This document shows, in pieces, positions 38,019 through 46,616 of a DNA stretch of 64,000 bases. Source of the DNA: Gammaproteobacteria bacterium (lineage in GTDB: Bacteria > Pseudomonadota > Gammaproteobacteria > Steroidobacterales > Steroidobacteraceae). A program made the position numbers and the translations under genes. The first letter of the stretch is position 1, and the number at the start of each line of letters is the position of its first letter. Below the pieces are notes generated by a model. That model did no database searches. It was not told the DNA's origin and saw nothing but the letters and a program-made list of their open reading frames with translations. The DNA is taken from assembly GCA_027459765.1 (NCBI GenBank), contig DAIDHD010000028.1, positions 17,301 to 81,300 of the forward strand, written 5' to 3'.

Positions 38019-38273
38019 ATGACGCGCCCTAACCTCGTCGACTCGCGCCGCGTGGCGGCGGCACTCGCGCTCGCGGCGGCGACGCTGGCGCTAGGCGCCT
38101 GCGGCGGCATACAGCCCTGGGTCAAGCCGTACGAGCGCGATCGTCTCGCCGACCCGATCATGTCGTGGCAGCGGGACGCCATCTCCGGCGCGTACCTCGA
38201 CCACGTGTACGACTCGCGCGAGGGCTCGCGCGGGGCCACCGGCACGGCCGGCGGCGGCTGCGGCTGCAACTAA
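38019..38273 (+). CDS. DUF4266-type small lipoprotein
   Basis: 84 residues, lipobox LGAC (Cys28). The mature part contains QPWVKPYERDRLADPIM, the signature of DUF4266 lipoproteins, and ends in a glycine-rich GGGCGCN tail with two cysteines. Function unknown; in many gammaproteobacteria it sits directly before a DUF3570 gene, as here (one-base overlap). The Cys-Gly-Cys end could bind a metal, form a disulfide with the adjacent TlpA's help, or carry a modification; none of these is shown by the sequence. Confidence 0.85.
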   Translation: MTRPNLVDSRRVAAALALAAATLALGACGGIQPWVKPYERDRLADPIMSWQRDAISGAYLDHVYDSREGSRGATGTAGGGCGCN

Positions 38274-39460
38274 TGCGGCGGGCGCCCGCGAATTTCCCCG
38301 TCGCGGCGGCCCGGCGCGCCGCCGCGACGCTCGCCCTGCTGGTGGGCGTGGCGGGCGCGGCGGTGCTCCCTGACGATCGCGCCGACGTGTTCTACAGCGA
38401 CTACCGCGGCGGCGGCATGGACATCACGGGCGAATCCGTGCTGGTGCGCAAGAAGTTCTCGGAACAGTTCGCGGTCGAGGGCAACTATTTCGTGGACAAA
38501 GTGAGCGGCGCCTCGGTGGACGTGCTCAGCAACGCGAGCGTGATCCGCGACGAACGCAAGCAGAAGAGCCTGTCGGTCGAGTTCATCCACGACAAGACCC
38601 AGTACAACCTGTCGTACACGCAGAGCGCTGAGCGCGACTACATCTCGAACACCACGCACTTCTCGCTGAGCCAGGACATGTTCGGCGATCTCACCACGGT
38701 CACGCTCGGCTTCACCGACACCCGCGACAAGGTGGGCGAGAACGACGGCACGGCGTTCCAGCCGCGGGTGGTTTGGCTGGGCCACGCCACCAGCCGCAGC
38801 TACGAGGCGGGCATTTCGCAGATCCTGACCAAGAACCTGATCGCCGGGGCGACGCTCGAGGTGATCACGGATCAGGGCTATCTGGCCAATCCCTACCGCT
38901 CGATCCGCTACCTCGATCCGACCAACGCACTCGGCTACTCGCTCGCGTCCCAGGTGTACCCCAACACGCACACCAGCACGGCGGTGGAGGGGCGCATCAA
39001 GTATTACCTTCCGTGGCGGGCCGCGGCGTCGGCATCCTACCGCTACTACAGCGACACCTGGGGCATTCGCGGCAACACGGTCGAACTCGACTACACCCAC
39101 CCGATTTCCAACGTCTGGATCCTCGAGGGGCGCGTGCGCTACTACGAGCAGAACCAGGCCAATTTCTACGCCGACCTGTATCCGTTCGCGAACGCCTTCA
39201 ATTTCGAGGCGCGCGACCGCAACCTCGCCGCATCCACCAACCAGACCATCGGCTTGAAGGCGACCTACGCCTTCCTGCCGGACGGCTGGCGGGTGTTCAA
39301 GCGCGGCACGGTGACCGCCGACTTGAGCCACGTCCAGTTCAAGTACTCGGACTTCCGCGACATCAAGGACTACAAACTGCCCGCCTTCCGGCCCGGCACC
39401 GAGCCCCTCTACCAGTACGGCGCAAACATCTACCAGATCTACCTGTCGATGTTCTATTGA
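38273..39460 (+). CDS. DUF3570 outer-membrane barrel protein
   Basis: 395 residues with an N-terminal signal (about 8-30) and a long series of amphipathic strands with aromatic girdles (SLSVEFIHDKTQYNLSYTQS, RAAASASYRYYSDTWGI), predicting a 14- to 18-strand barrel. The sequence matches the DUF3570 family (FYSDYRGGGMDITGESVLVRK-type start, given here only in part: YRGGGMDITG). Function unknown. Last gene of the plus-strand operon, overlapping DUF4266 by one base. A hairpin follows the stop. Confidence 0.87.
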   Translation: MRRAPANFPVAAARRAAATLALLVGVAGAAVLPDDRADVFYSDYRGGGMDITGESVLVRKKFSEQFAVEGNYFVDKVSGASVDVLSNASVIRDERKQKSLSVEFIHDKTQYNLSYTQSAERDYISNTTHFSLSQDMFGDLTTVTLGFTDTRDKVGENDGTAFQPRVVWLGHATSRSYEAGISQILTKNLIAGATLEVITDQGYLANPYRSIRYLDPTNALGYSLASQVYPNTHTSTAVEGRIKYYLPWRAAASASYRYYSDTWGIRGNTVELDYTHPISNVWILEGRVRYYEQNQANFYADLYPFANAFNFEARDRNLAASTNQTIGLKATYAFLPDGWRVFKRGTVTADLSHVQFKYSDFRDIKDYKLPAFRPGTEPLYQYGANIYQIYLSMFY

Positions 39461-39467
39461 GCGCGCC

Positions 39468-39488
39468 GCCCGCCCACCGGCGGCGGGC
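39468..39488. terminator. Hairpin between convergent DUF3570 and VanZ genes
   Basis: GCCCGCC (39468-39474) pairs with GGCGGGC (39482-39488) around a seven-base loop, directly after the DUF3570 stop and before the convergent VanZ stop. No T-run, so the terminator role rests on position. Confidence 0.35.
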
Positions 39489-39494
39489 CCGGCA

Positions 39495-39860
39495 TCAGCG
39501 ACCTTGAGCTTCGCGCCGCCACCACACCAGCGCCATGGGCGCGAGCGCAGCCGCGATCGCCAGGCTGTCGGCGACCCAGTCCCAGAAGTCGCGGTCGCGG
39601 TGCACGAACGGCAGCCCCTGCACCACCTCGATCAACGCGCCGAAAGCGGACAGCGCGAGCGCAATCAGCGCCAGCGAGCGGCGCGGAAAGGCGGCCGCGG
39701 CCACGCCGGTGAGCGCATAGAAGGCGATGAAGTGCTCGGCCTTGTCCCACGGCACGAGTTGCAGGGCGCGGCTCGGCGGCACGACCGCGCTGTAGAACGT
39801 GAACGCGAGCGCCGCCCAGAAGAGCAACTGTGCGGCACGAACCCAGGTGATCGGTCTCAA
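39495..39860 (-). CDS. VanZ-like integral membrane protein
   Basis: 121 residues with four predicted membrane helices (roughly 8-26, 40-58, 63-80 and 95-112). The conserved acidic positions of the VanZ-like fold are visible as WDKAEHFIAFYAL and ALIEVVQ, followed by DFWDWVADSLAI. The family is named for a teicoplanin-resistance accessory protein, but most members, including short single-domain ones like this, have no assigned role. Monocistronic on the minus strand, convergent with the DUF3570 gene and divergent from the HiPIP gene. Confidence 0.85.
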   Translation of the reverse strand: MRPITWVRAAQLLFWAALAFTFYSAVVPPSRALQLVPWDKAEHFIAFYALTGVAAAAFPRRSLALIALALSAFGALIEVVQGLPFVHRDRDFWDWVADSLAIAAALAPMALVWWRREAQGR

Positions 39861-39959
39861 TGGCAGCCCTCGAAAAGTCGCTGACGATACCGCAAAATCC
39901 GGTCGAGCGTCCGTCGGGTGACGGGCGCCTGCAACCGCCCAGGCTCGTCGGAGGCTGAC

Positions 39960-40292
39960 ATGAAGGAACTTATCGATCGCCGTCAGTGGATCAAATGCGC
40001 CGGAGCGGCCGCGCTCGGCGCGGTGAGCCTCGGGGTGCGCGGACCGGCGCGGGCCGCCGCATCCCCGTCACGGCTCGACGTGCGCGATCCGGCGGCGGTG
40101 AAGCTCGGCTACGTCGAGAATGCCGCGGAGGTCGATGCCCGCAAGTATCCGGGCTACGTGCGCGGCTCCAGTTGCGCCAACTGCATGCAACTGCAGGGCA
40201 AGGACGGCGACGCCTATCGCCCCTGCGCACTCTTCCCCGGCAAGCTCGTGGCGACGGCGGGCTGGTGCAGCGGCTGGACCGCCGAGATGTGA
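39960..40292 (+). CDS. High-potential iron-sulfur protein (HiPIP)
   Basis: 110 residues. A Tat-like signal (DRRQWIKCAGAAALGA) exports the folded protein. The [4Fe-4S] cysteines are Cys72, Cys75, Cys89 and Cys103, with the family spacing CxxC-13-C-13-C and a final GWCSGW. HiPIPs carry electrons in the periplasm at high potential between cytochrome bc1 and reaction centres or oxidases. Its position beside the haem cluster makes it a possible electron carrier for that cluster, but it has its own ribosome site (GGAGG at 39950-39954) and is separated by a convergent gene. Confidence 0.92.
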   Translation: MKELIDRRQWIKCAGAAALGAVSLGVRGPARAAASPSRLDVRDPAAVKLGYVENAAEVDARKYPGYVRGSSCANCMQLQGKDGDAYRPCALFPGKLVATAGWCSGWTAEM

Positions 40293-40298
40293 AATCGC

Positions 40299-40327
40299 CG
40301 GGACGGGTCGCGTCGCGGCCCGTCCCG
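40299..40327. terminator. Strong hairpin between convergent HiPIP and glycerophosphodiesterase genes
   Basis: GGGACGGG (40300-40307) pairs with CCCGTCCC (40319-40326). The stem continues inward through a T-G wobble and CGC/GCG, and outward by one C-G pair, giving about 13 pairs around a three-base loop. It lies between the two stops. No U-tract on either strand. Confidence 0.45.
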
Positions 40328-40332
40328 CCCGC

Positions 40333-41247
40333 TCACGCGAAGGCGTCGCGGACCCTGACCCCGATGGCGGGAAAGTCGACGAAGAATCCGTCGATCCCGC
40401 GCTCGAGGAAGCGCCGAATCTCCGCCGGCAGGTCGCCGTGCGCCGCCGGATCGGAACCGCGCTTCAGATCATCCGGCAGGAATTCGTTTTCGGCGCGAAA
40501 GGTCCAGACGTGCACCTTCAGGCCCGCGCGGTGCGCCGCTTCGACCGTGGCCGGGGTCGCGAGCTCCTTGTAGATGCCGATGGCGTCGGCATAGCGCGCG
40601 ATGCCGGCGACGTCGTCGACCGAATGCTCCAGCAGCTGCACCAGCGGCAGGCGGGTCAAGCCGCGAAGTTCAGCGAGATTCGCGGGGTCGAAGGACTGCA
40701 CGAAAACCGGCGCGTCGGGTCGATCGAGTCCGAAACGTGCCAGCGCGTCGAGCACCGGCCGCTCCTGCGCCAATCCCAGCTTCTGAAAGTGCGCCGGATG
40801 CTTGGTCTCCGGATATACCCCGATCGGCGGGCGGCCGGGCCGCGCCGCGTTCGCCGCCGTCAGCAGCTCGAGGATCTCGTCGAAGGTGGGCACCGTGAAC
40901 CGGCCGTCGAAGGCGCAGTTGGCGGGGCGCAGCTGCGGCAGGCGCTCGCGCGTCCGCAGGGTCTTCAGCTCGGCGAGCGTGAAGTCCTCGGTGAACCAGC
41001 CGGTGTGGGTCTCGCCGTCGATCACCTGGGTACGGCGGCGCGCGGCGAACTCCGGGTGATCGGCCACGTCGGTGGTGCCGCCGATCTCGTTTTCGTGCCG
41101 GGCCACAAGCACGCCGTCGCGGGTCATGACGAGGTCCGGTTCGATGTAGTCCGCACCCTGTTCGATGGCGCGCCGGTAGCTCTCGAGGGTGTGTTCGGGG
41201 CGCTCTCCGCTGGCACCCCGGTGTGCGATCACGACGACCTTGCTCAC
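40333..41247 (-). CDS. Glycerophosphodiester phosphodiesterase
   Basis: Hydrolyses glycerophosphodiesters to glycerol-3-phosphate and an alcohol. 304 residues, TIM-barrel GDPD family. Seen: HRGASGERPEHT (His9, Arg10), metal-binding Glu36 and Asp38 in YIEPDLVMTRDGVLVARHE (cited in part: IEPDL) with His51, and YPETKHP. No signal peptide, so probably cytoplasmic. The GTG start at 41247 is chosen because GAGGTG lies six bases upstream and the fold begins immediately (VSKVVVIAHRG); longer in-frame versions add unconserved sequence. Monocistronic, divergent from the SYLF gene. Confidence 0.92.
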   Translation of the reverse strand: MSKVVVIAHRGASGERPEHTLESYRRAIEQGADYIEPDLVMTRDGVLVARHENEIGGTTDVADHPEFAARRRTQVIDGETHTGWFTEDFTLAELKTLRTRERLPQLRPANCAFDGRFTVPTFDEILELLTAANAARPGRPPIGVYPETKHPAHFQKLGLAQERPVLDALARFGLDRPDAPVFVQSFDPANLAELRGLTRLPLVQLLEHSVDDVAGIARYADAIGIYKELATPATVEAAHRAGLKVHVWTFRAENEFLPDDLKRGSDPAAHGDLPAEIRRFLERGIDGFFVDFPAIGVRVRDAFA

Positions 41248-41381
41248 GCGTTCACCTCGCCCGCCGCAAATTCGCCATTCTAGCGCAGCGGCTTCGAGAG
41301 TAAGCTCCCGGAACCAAATGCCCCCGGCGGGGTCCACTGACGAATGAGATCCGCCGTCGGGCGCGACCGCAGGAGACGAAC

Positions 41382-42239
41382 ATGAATAGACTGACGTTGG
41401 CCGCGAGCGCGCTGCTCGCACTCGCCTTGCTGTCGGCGCCGCCGCTCGCGCCGCGCGCGTGGGCCGGCAGCGCCCGCGAGGAAGGCAAGCTCCTCACCGC
41501 GACCGAGGTGCTGGAGGAGATCCAGGGCATGCCCGACCAGCGCGTGCCGGATGCGCTGCTCGCACGCGCCTACGGCATCGCCATCATTCCTGACGTCACC
41601 AAGGTAGCGTTCATCTTCGGCGGCCGGCACGGCAATGGCGTGCTGGTGGTTCGCGATTCACTCAACGCGCCGTGGAGCAACCCGGTATTCATCTCGCTCA
41701 CCGGTGGCAGCTGGGGCTTCCAGGCCGGTGCGCAGAATTCCGACATAGTACTGGTGTTCACCACCAAGAACGGGATCGAGGGCATCGCCGGCGGCAAGCT
41801 CGCGCTGGGCGCCGACGCGTCCGTGGCTGCCGGGCCGGTGGGCCGTCAGGGCTCGGCGGGCACCGACATGACCTTCGACTCGGAGGTGTACACCTACGCG
41901 CGCACGCGCGGGTTGTTCGGCGGTATCGCCCTCGACGGCAGCGTGATCGCCATCGCGCGCGGCGCGAACGCCGACTTCTACGGCAAGCCGGGCGTCACCG
42001 CCTCCGAGATCTTCTCGGGCCAGGCGCCCGCCGCGCCGCCCGCAGCGCAGCGTTTCCTCGAGCACCTGGCTCAGGCGACCCGCACGGTGGTGCGCACCTC
42101 ACCGCAGCCCGCGGCCGACCGGCCGGCGACCGCCGGCCAGGAGCCCGTACCCGGCCAGGCCACCCCGACCGGCCAGCCGACCGGCACCGCGCCGGCGGCG
42201 CCGGCAGTGCGCACCTATCCGCTCGAAGACAAGAACTGA
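41382..42239 (+). CDS. Exported SYLF-domain lipid-binding protein (Ysc84 type)
   Basis: 285 residues with a signal peptide (hydrophobic 5-21, cleavage near AWAGS). The SYLF/DUF500 domain spans about 35-215: AYGIAIIPDVTKVAFIFGGRHGNG, WSNPVFISLTGGSWGFQAGAQ and KLALGADASVAAGPVGR; each is cited only in part. In eukaryotes the domain binds phosphoinositides; bacterial exported versions are thought to bind lipids. The C-terminal 60 residues are a Pro/Ala/Thr-rich tail. Monocistronic. A strong hairpin follows the stop. Confidence 0.88.
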   Translation: MNRLTLAASALLALALLSAPPLAPRAWAGSAREEGKLLTATEVLEEIQGMPDQRVPDALLARAYGIAIIPDVTKVAFIFGGRHGNGVLVVRDSLNAPWSNPVFISLTGGSWGFQAGAQNSDIVLVFTTKNGIEGIAGGKLALGADASVAAGPVGRQGSAGTDMTFDSEVYTYARTRGLFGGIALDGSVIAIARGANADFYGKPGVTASEIFSGQAPAAPPAAQRFLEHLAQATRTVVRTSPQPAADRPATAGQEPVPGQATPTGQPTGTAPAAPAVRTYPLEDKN

Positions 42240-42245
42240 CGCGCG

Positions 42246-42279
42246 GCGGGCCGCCGCGCCTGCCGGGGCGGCGGCCCGC
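42246..42279. terminator. 12-bp-stem hairpin between convergent SYLF and amidohydrolase genes
   Basis: GCGGGCCGCCGC (42246-42257) pairs perfectly with GCGGCGGCCCGC (42268-42279) around a ten-base loop, filling the gap between the convergent stops at 42239 and 42298. No T-run. Position and stability suggest a shared bidirectional terminator. Confidence 0.5.
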
Positions 42280-42297
42280 TTCGACACCCCGTGGCGA

Positions 42298-43656
42298 TCA
42301 GGTGCCGGACTCGGCCGGCGGATAGATCACGCCGTCCTTCATGACGAAGCGCACGTGTTCGAACCGGGTGATGTCCTCGAGAGGATCCCCGCTGACGGCG
42401 ACGATGTCCGCCAGCTTGCCCGGCTCGAGCGTACCGAGGCGGTCATCCCACCCGAGAAGCTGCGCGGCGACCACCGTGGCCGAGCGCAACGCCTGTTCCG
42501 GAGTCATGCCGTACTTGACCATCCAGCCGAATTCGCGCGCCGGATCGATGTGCCAGTCGAAGCCGCCCACATCCGTGCCGAAGGCGATCTTGACGCCGGC
42601 CTTGAGCGCGCGCCGGAACGTATCCTGGTGGATGGCACCCATCTTTTGCCACACCGGCGCGCCGGCCTTGGCCCGACCCTCGGCGACGTACTCGCCCACG
42701 AAGATCGTCGGCACGTAGTAGATTCCCTTGCGCGCCATGGCCTTCAGGTCCTCGTCGGCGATGTAGTTGCCATGTTCTATCGAGTCGACCCCGGCCTCGA
42801 CCGAATTGTGCACGCCGTTCAGCGCCATCGCGTGTGAGGCCACCTTGTGGCGCTCGCGGTGCGCCTCGTCCACGATCGCGGCGAGCTCGTTCGGCGTGAA
42901 GGTCGGGATGTCGTCGAGCACCCCGTCGGGACGCAGCCGGTAGCTGCGGTCTGAGTACACCTTGATCCAATCCGCGCCGTGCGAGATCTGCTCGCGCACG
43001 GCGCGGCGAGCCCCGTCCGGACCGTCCACTTCCTGCACACCCTTGGGCACGACGATCGCCGGCGCGTAGCCGAGCAGCGGGTACGCGCCGGTCACGTCCA
43101 GCGAGCGCGTCGCCACCTGCATCCTCGGACCCGGGATCACGCCGCGCTCGATGGCCGTCTTCACGTCGACGTCGGCGTAGCCGGCGCCCTCGGTCTCGAG
43201 GTCGCGGATGGTGGTGAAGCCCCAGCCGAGCGCGCGGCGCGCGTTCACCGTGGCGAGAATGGTGCGGTATTCCGGCGACTGCTTCAGGAGCTGCGCGTCG
43301 TAGTCCTCGGCCGTGATGTCCCCCTGCAGCAGCACGTGCGTGTGGGTGTCGATGAGTCCGGGCAGACACGTCGCCCCCGAGAGATCCACCGCCTTCTCGC
43401 CGGCCGGGACCGCCGCCCCGGGGTGAATCGCCACGATCCGTTCGCCGCGGATCTCGATGGTCGCGGGACCCGCGGTCCCGCCGCCGCGTCCGTCCCAGAT
43501 CGCGCCGCAGGCGAGCCACGTGGAGCGGGTGCCGGGCGCTGCGTCGGTCGCACCCCCGGCCTGCACGGAGGCGGGCATTGCGATCGCGCCGGCCGCCAGC
43601 ACGGCGGCCACGGCAGCCGCGAGAGCCCTGTTCGTCACGGTGGTCTTTTCGAGCAC
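42298..43656 (-). CDS. Exported metal-dependent amidohydrolase (imidazolonepropionase/prolidase-like)
   Basis: 452 residues. A signal peptide (about 8-33) is followed by a composite beta-sandwich/TIM-barrel amidohydrolase. Seen: metal site LPGLIDTHTHV (His105, His107), KVYSDRSYR at the usual Lys position, HAMALNGVHNSVEAGVDSIEHG (His ligands, cited in part) and AFGTDVGGFDWH (catalytic Asp). This is the COG1228 group, including exported Xaa-Pro dipeptidases and carboxypeptidases; the substrate is not decided. The GTG at 43656 is preferred because GGGAG lies seven bases upstream and gives a clean signal peptide. Divergent from a TonB receptor, a frequent pairing of importer and hydrolase. Confidence 0.9.
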   Translation of the reverse strand: MLEKTTVTNRALAAAVAAVLAAGAIAMPASVQAGGATDAAPGTRSTWLACGAIWDGRGGGTAGPATIEIRGERIVAIHPGAAVPAGEKAVDLSGATCLPGLIDTHTHVLLQGDITAEDYDAQLLKQSPEYRTILATVNARRALGWGFTTIRDLETEGAGYADVDVKTAIERGVIPGPRMQVATRSLDVTGAYPLLGYAPAIVVPKGVQEVDGPDGARRAVREQISHGADWIKVYSDRSYRLRPDGVLDDIPTFTPNELAAIVDEAHRERHKVASHAMALNGVHNSVEAGVDSIEHGNYIADEDLKAMARKGIYYVPTIFVGEYVAEGRAKAGAPVWQKMGAIHQDTFRRALKAGVKIAFGTDVGGFDWHIDPAREFGWMVKYGMTPEQALRSATVVAAQLLGWDDRLGTLEPGKLADIVAVSGDPLEDITRFEHVRFVMKDGVIYPPAESGT

Positions 43657-43827
43657 TGAGTTTCTCCCTGTTCGTGGCGGCCCCAAGGCGCCGCCGGATG
43701 ATCTTTCTCGCGACACCGCGCGGCAGGCGCCCGTGTCACGTGTCTGCAACTTGCCGATCTTAATCTCTCCGCCCTCCACGAGGGGATGGGCCTCGGACGA
43801 ACATCAATCGAACAGAGGGAGATCGCT

Positions 43828-46533
43828 TTGAACACCAACCAGAAGCTCAAGCTCGCGATTCTGGCCGCGCTCGGCGTGCAGACCGGCGCGGCGTACGCGG
43901 CCGACGCCACCGCCAGCGCCGCCGACAGCGGCGCGGCGACCGGCATCGAGGAAATCGTCGTCACCGCACAGCGCCGCAACGAGTCGATCCAGGACGTTCC
44001 GATCACCATCCAGGCGATCACCGGCGATCAACTGAAGGACCTCAACGTCACCACCTTCGACCAGGCGCTCAAGTACCTGCCGAACGTGTCCTTCGGCACC
44101 AACGGTCCCGGCTCCGGGAACATTTTCATGCGCGGCTTGAGCGCCGGCTTCGCCGGCAACCAGTCGAGCGCCACCATCGCGCAATTCCCGAACGTTGCGA
44201 CCTATCTCGACGATCAGTCGTTGACCTTTCCGGCGCGCAACGTGGACGTCTACCTGGTCGACATGGAGCGGATCGAGGTGCTCGAGGGACCGCAGGGCAC
44301 CCTGTTCGGCGGCGGAGCGGAAGCCGGCGCGGTGCGCTACATCACCAACAAGCCGAAGCTCGACAAGGTGGAGGGCGAGACCAACGCGACCTATGGCGTG
44401 ACCGCCCACGGCGACCCCAACACGGCCGTCAACGCCACGCTGAACCTGCCGATCATCGCCGACAAGCTCGCGATCCGCGGCGTGATCTACGACGATCACC
44501 GCGGCGGCTACATCGACAACGTGCCGAGCACCTTCACGCGCAAGAACAGCGACCTCGGCAACTTCTACGCCGGCATCACGCCGGGCGCCGGCGGCCTCTG
44601 CCCGAACGGCCAGCCGAGTTCCACGGGGTATTGCGCGGTGCCGGGCAGCCCGGTCGCCAACAACTACGCCATCGCGCGCCGCGCGTCGAACCCGGTCGAT
44701 TACACCGGCATGCGCCTCTCGGCGCTCTACCAGATCAACGACGACTGGAACGTCCTCATCGCGCAGTCCTACCAGAACATGGAGGCGGACGGCCTGTTCA
44801 CGCAGTATCCGACCGGCTCCGACGGCCAGGCCCTGGGTCCCTGGCAGGTGACCGCGTTCACGCCGTCCTACGACCGCGACCGCTTCGAGAACACGTCATG
44901 GACGGTGAACGGCAAGATCGGTGACCTCAAGGCGATCTATACCGGCGGCTACATGGTCCGGCACATCGACCAGACCATGGACTACACCAACTACGCGCGC
45001 AGTGCGGGCGGCTTCTACTACTCCTGCACCGGCGGCCCGAGTTCCGCCGGCGCGCTAGGCGCCGGCACTCCGCCAATCTGCTATTCGCCGGTGACCTCCT
45101 GGAACGATTCGGTGCGCAACACCCATCAGAGCCACGAGTTCCGTCTGAGCACGCCGGACGACCGGCGCGTGCGCGGCATCTTCGGTGCGTACTGGGAGGA
45201 TTTCCAGATCCAGGACGTGATGAACTTCCTCTACAAGACCATCCCCTCGTGCACGCCGGAACAGCTGGCGGCCTCGCTCGCCGGCGGACCGCCCTGCGTG
45301 GCCAACGTCGCCACCGCGCCCGGCTCCACCGCCACCGATCCGGGGGTGCGCAACGACAACACCGCCTTCGGCGAGGACGCGCAGCGCGGCTACAAGCAAA
45401 CGGCCTTGTTCACCTCCGTCGACTACGATCTGATCCCGAAGGTGCTGACGCTCACCGGCGGCACGCGCTGGTATCGCTACACCGAGTACGAGACCGGTTC
45501 GGTCTACGCCACCGGCTCCGGCTGCGTGAACGTGCCCAACGGCCAGTGCAGCGGCGGACAGACCAACATCAACGCCGAGGGCTTGAACGCCACCTACTCG
45601 GGATTCCGCAGCCGCGGCAATCTGACGTGGCACATCACGCCCGACACCATGGCTTACTACACCTACTCGCAGGGCTTCCGCCCCGGCGCGTTCAACCGCT
45701 CCCAGCGCAACAAGGCCACCATCCTCGACGCCTCCGGCAACGTGGTGCCCCAGTACCGCACGCCGGCGGGGTACGCGCCCGATTCCCTGACCAACCAGGA
45801 GATCGGCATCAAGAGCGAATTCCTCGACCACCGGGTGCTCGTGAACGCGTCCGCCTATCACATGACCTGGAACGACGTACAGCTCCTCTTCTACAACCCG
45901 GTGTCGCTCGGCAACACCACCTTCGGCGTCAACGGACCGCAGTACAACGTCGACGGACTGGAGCTGCAGCTCACGGCCAAGGTCACGGAGGGGCTCACGC
46001 TGATGGGCTCGGGTTCCTGGAACCGGGCGCGGCAGAAGACCTCGCCATGTCTGCAGTCGAACATCGCGGCGAGTCCGACGTTCGGGCAGTGCATCACCCA
46101 GACCTACTCCAAGGGCGCGGGCGCGAACGTGCCGTTCCAGAACCCCTTTGGTGCGGTCGACACCGTGCCGGCGTTCTCGCCGTCCAACGAGTTCAACCTG
46201 CGGGCGCGCTACGACTGGTCGTTCTCGGACTACAAGGCGTACGCCTGGGTCGGTGCGAACCACGTCGGCTCCATGTTCAACCAACCGGCGACCTACACGG
46301 ACGGAAACACACAAACCATACCGAGCACCACCTTCCTCCGTTACGAGCAGCCGGCGTACACCACCTACGACGCCGCGTTCGCCATTGCCAAGGACAACTG
46401 GAGCGTACAGGTCTTCGGCAACAACCTGAGCAATTCCGATGCGAGCCTGTTCACCTCCTCGGCGCAGTTCATCAAGTCGGAAGTGCCGCTGCGGCCGCGG
46501 GTCCTGGGAGTGACCTTGGGCTACAAGTTCTGA
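43828..46533 (+). CDS. TonB-dependent outer-membrane receptor
   Basis: 901 residues from a TTG start at 43828, chosen because GAGGGAG (43815-43821) lies six bases upstream and the product then begins with a good signal peptide (MNTNQKLKLAILAALG). An ATG at 43786 would add 14 residues without a ribosome site. Seen: TonB box EEIVVTAQRR (41-50), a plug with VPITIQAITGDQL and IEVLEGPQGTLFGGG, and a barrel ending in RVLGVTLGYKF. Substrate unknown; the divergent amidohydrolase gene and the size suggest uptake of an organic compound such as a peptide or aromatic. Followed by a canonical terminator. Confidence 0.93.
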   Translation: MNTNQKLKLAILAALGVQTGAAYAADATASAADSGAATGIEEIVVTAQRRNESIQDVPITIQAITGDQLKDLNVTTFDQALKYLPNVSFGTNGPGSGNIFMRGLSAGFAGNQSSATIAQFPNVATYLDDQSLTFPARNVDVYLVDMERIEVLEGPQGTLFGGGAEAGAVRYITNKPKLDKVEGETNATYGVTAHGDPNTAVNATLNLPIIADKLAIRGVIYDDHRGGYIDNVPSTFTRKNSDLGNFYAGITPGAGGLCPNGQPSSTGYCAVPGSPVANNYAIARRASNPVDYTGMRLSALYQINDDWNVLIAQSYQNMEADGLFTQYPTGSDGQALGPWQVTAFTPSYDRDRFENTSWTVNGKIGDLKAIYTGGYMVRHIDQTMDYTNYARSAGGFYYSCTGGPSSAGALGAGTPPICYSPVTSWNDSVRNTHQSHEFRLSTPDDRRVRGIFGAYWEDFQIQDVMNFLYKTIPSCTPEQLAASLAGGPPCVANVATAPGSTATDPGVRNDNTAFGEDAQRGYKQTALFTSVDYDLIPKVLTLTGGTRWYRYTEYETGSVYATGSGCVNVPNGQCSGGQTNINAEGLNATYSGFRSRGNLTWHITPDTMAYYTYSQGFRPGAFNRSQRNKATILDASGNVVPQYRTPAGYAPDSLTNQEIGIKSEFLDHRVLVNASAYHMTWNDVQLLFYNPVSLGNTTFGVNGPQYNVDGLELQLTAKVTEGLTLMGSGSWNRARQKTSPCLQSNIAASPTFGQCITQTYSKGAGANVPFQNPFGAVDTVPAFSPSNEFNLRARYDWSFSDYKAYAWVGANHVGSMFNQPATYTDGNTQTIPSTTFLRYEQPAYTTYDAAFAIAKDNWSVQVFGNNLSNSDASLFTSSAQFIKSEVPLRPRVLGVTLGYKF

Positions 46534-46573
46534 TCGATCCCGCGCGGCGCGCGCGGGCTGGGTTAGAATCCGG

Positions 46574-46599
46574 GGCGGGCCTTGCGGCCCGCCTTTTTT
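46574..46599 (+). terminator. Rho-independent terminator of the TonB-receptor gene
   Basis: GGCGGGCC-TTGC-GGCCCGCC forms a perfect eight-base-pair stem with a four-base loop, directly followed by six T's (46594-46599). It is 40 bases after the receptor stop and 17 bases before the next ATG. It is the only hairpin in the window with a clear T-run. Confidence 0.85.
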
Positions 46600-46616
46600 C
46601 ATCCGGCGAATTGCGC

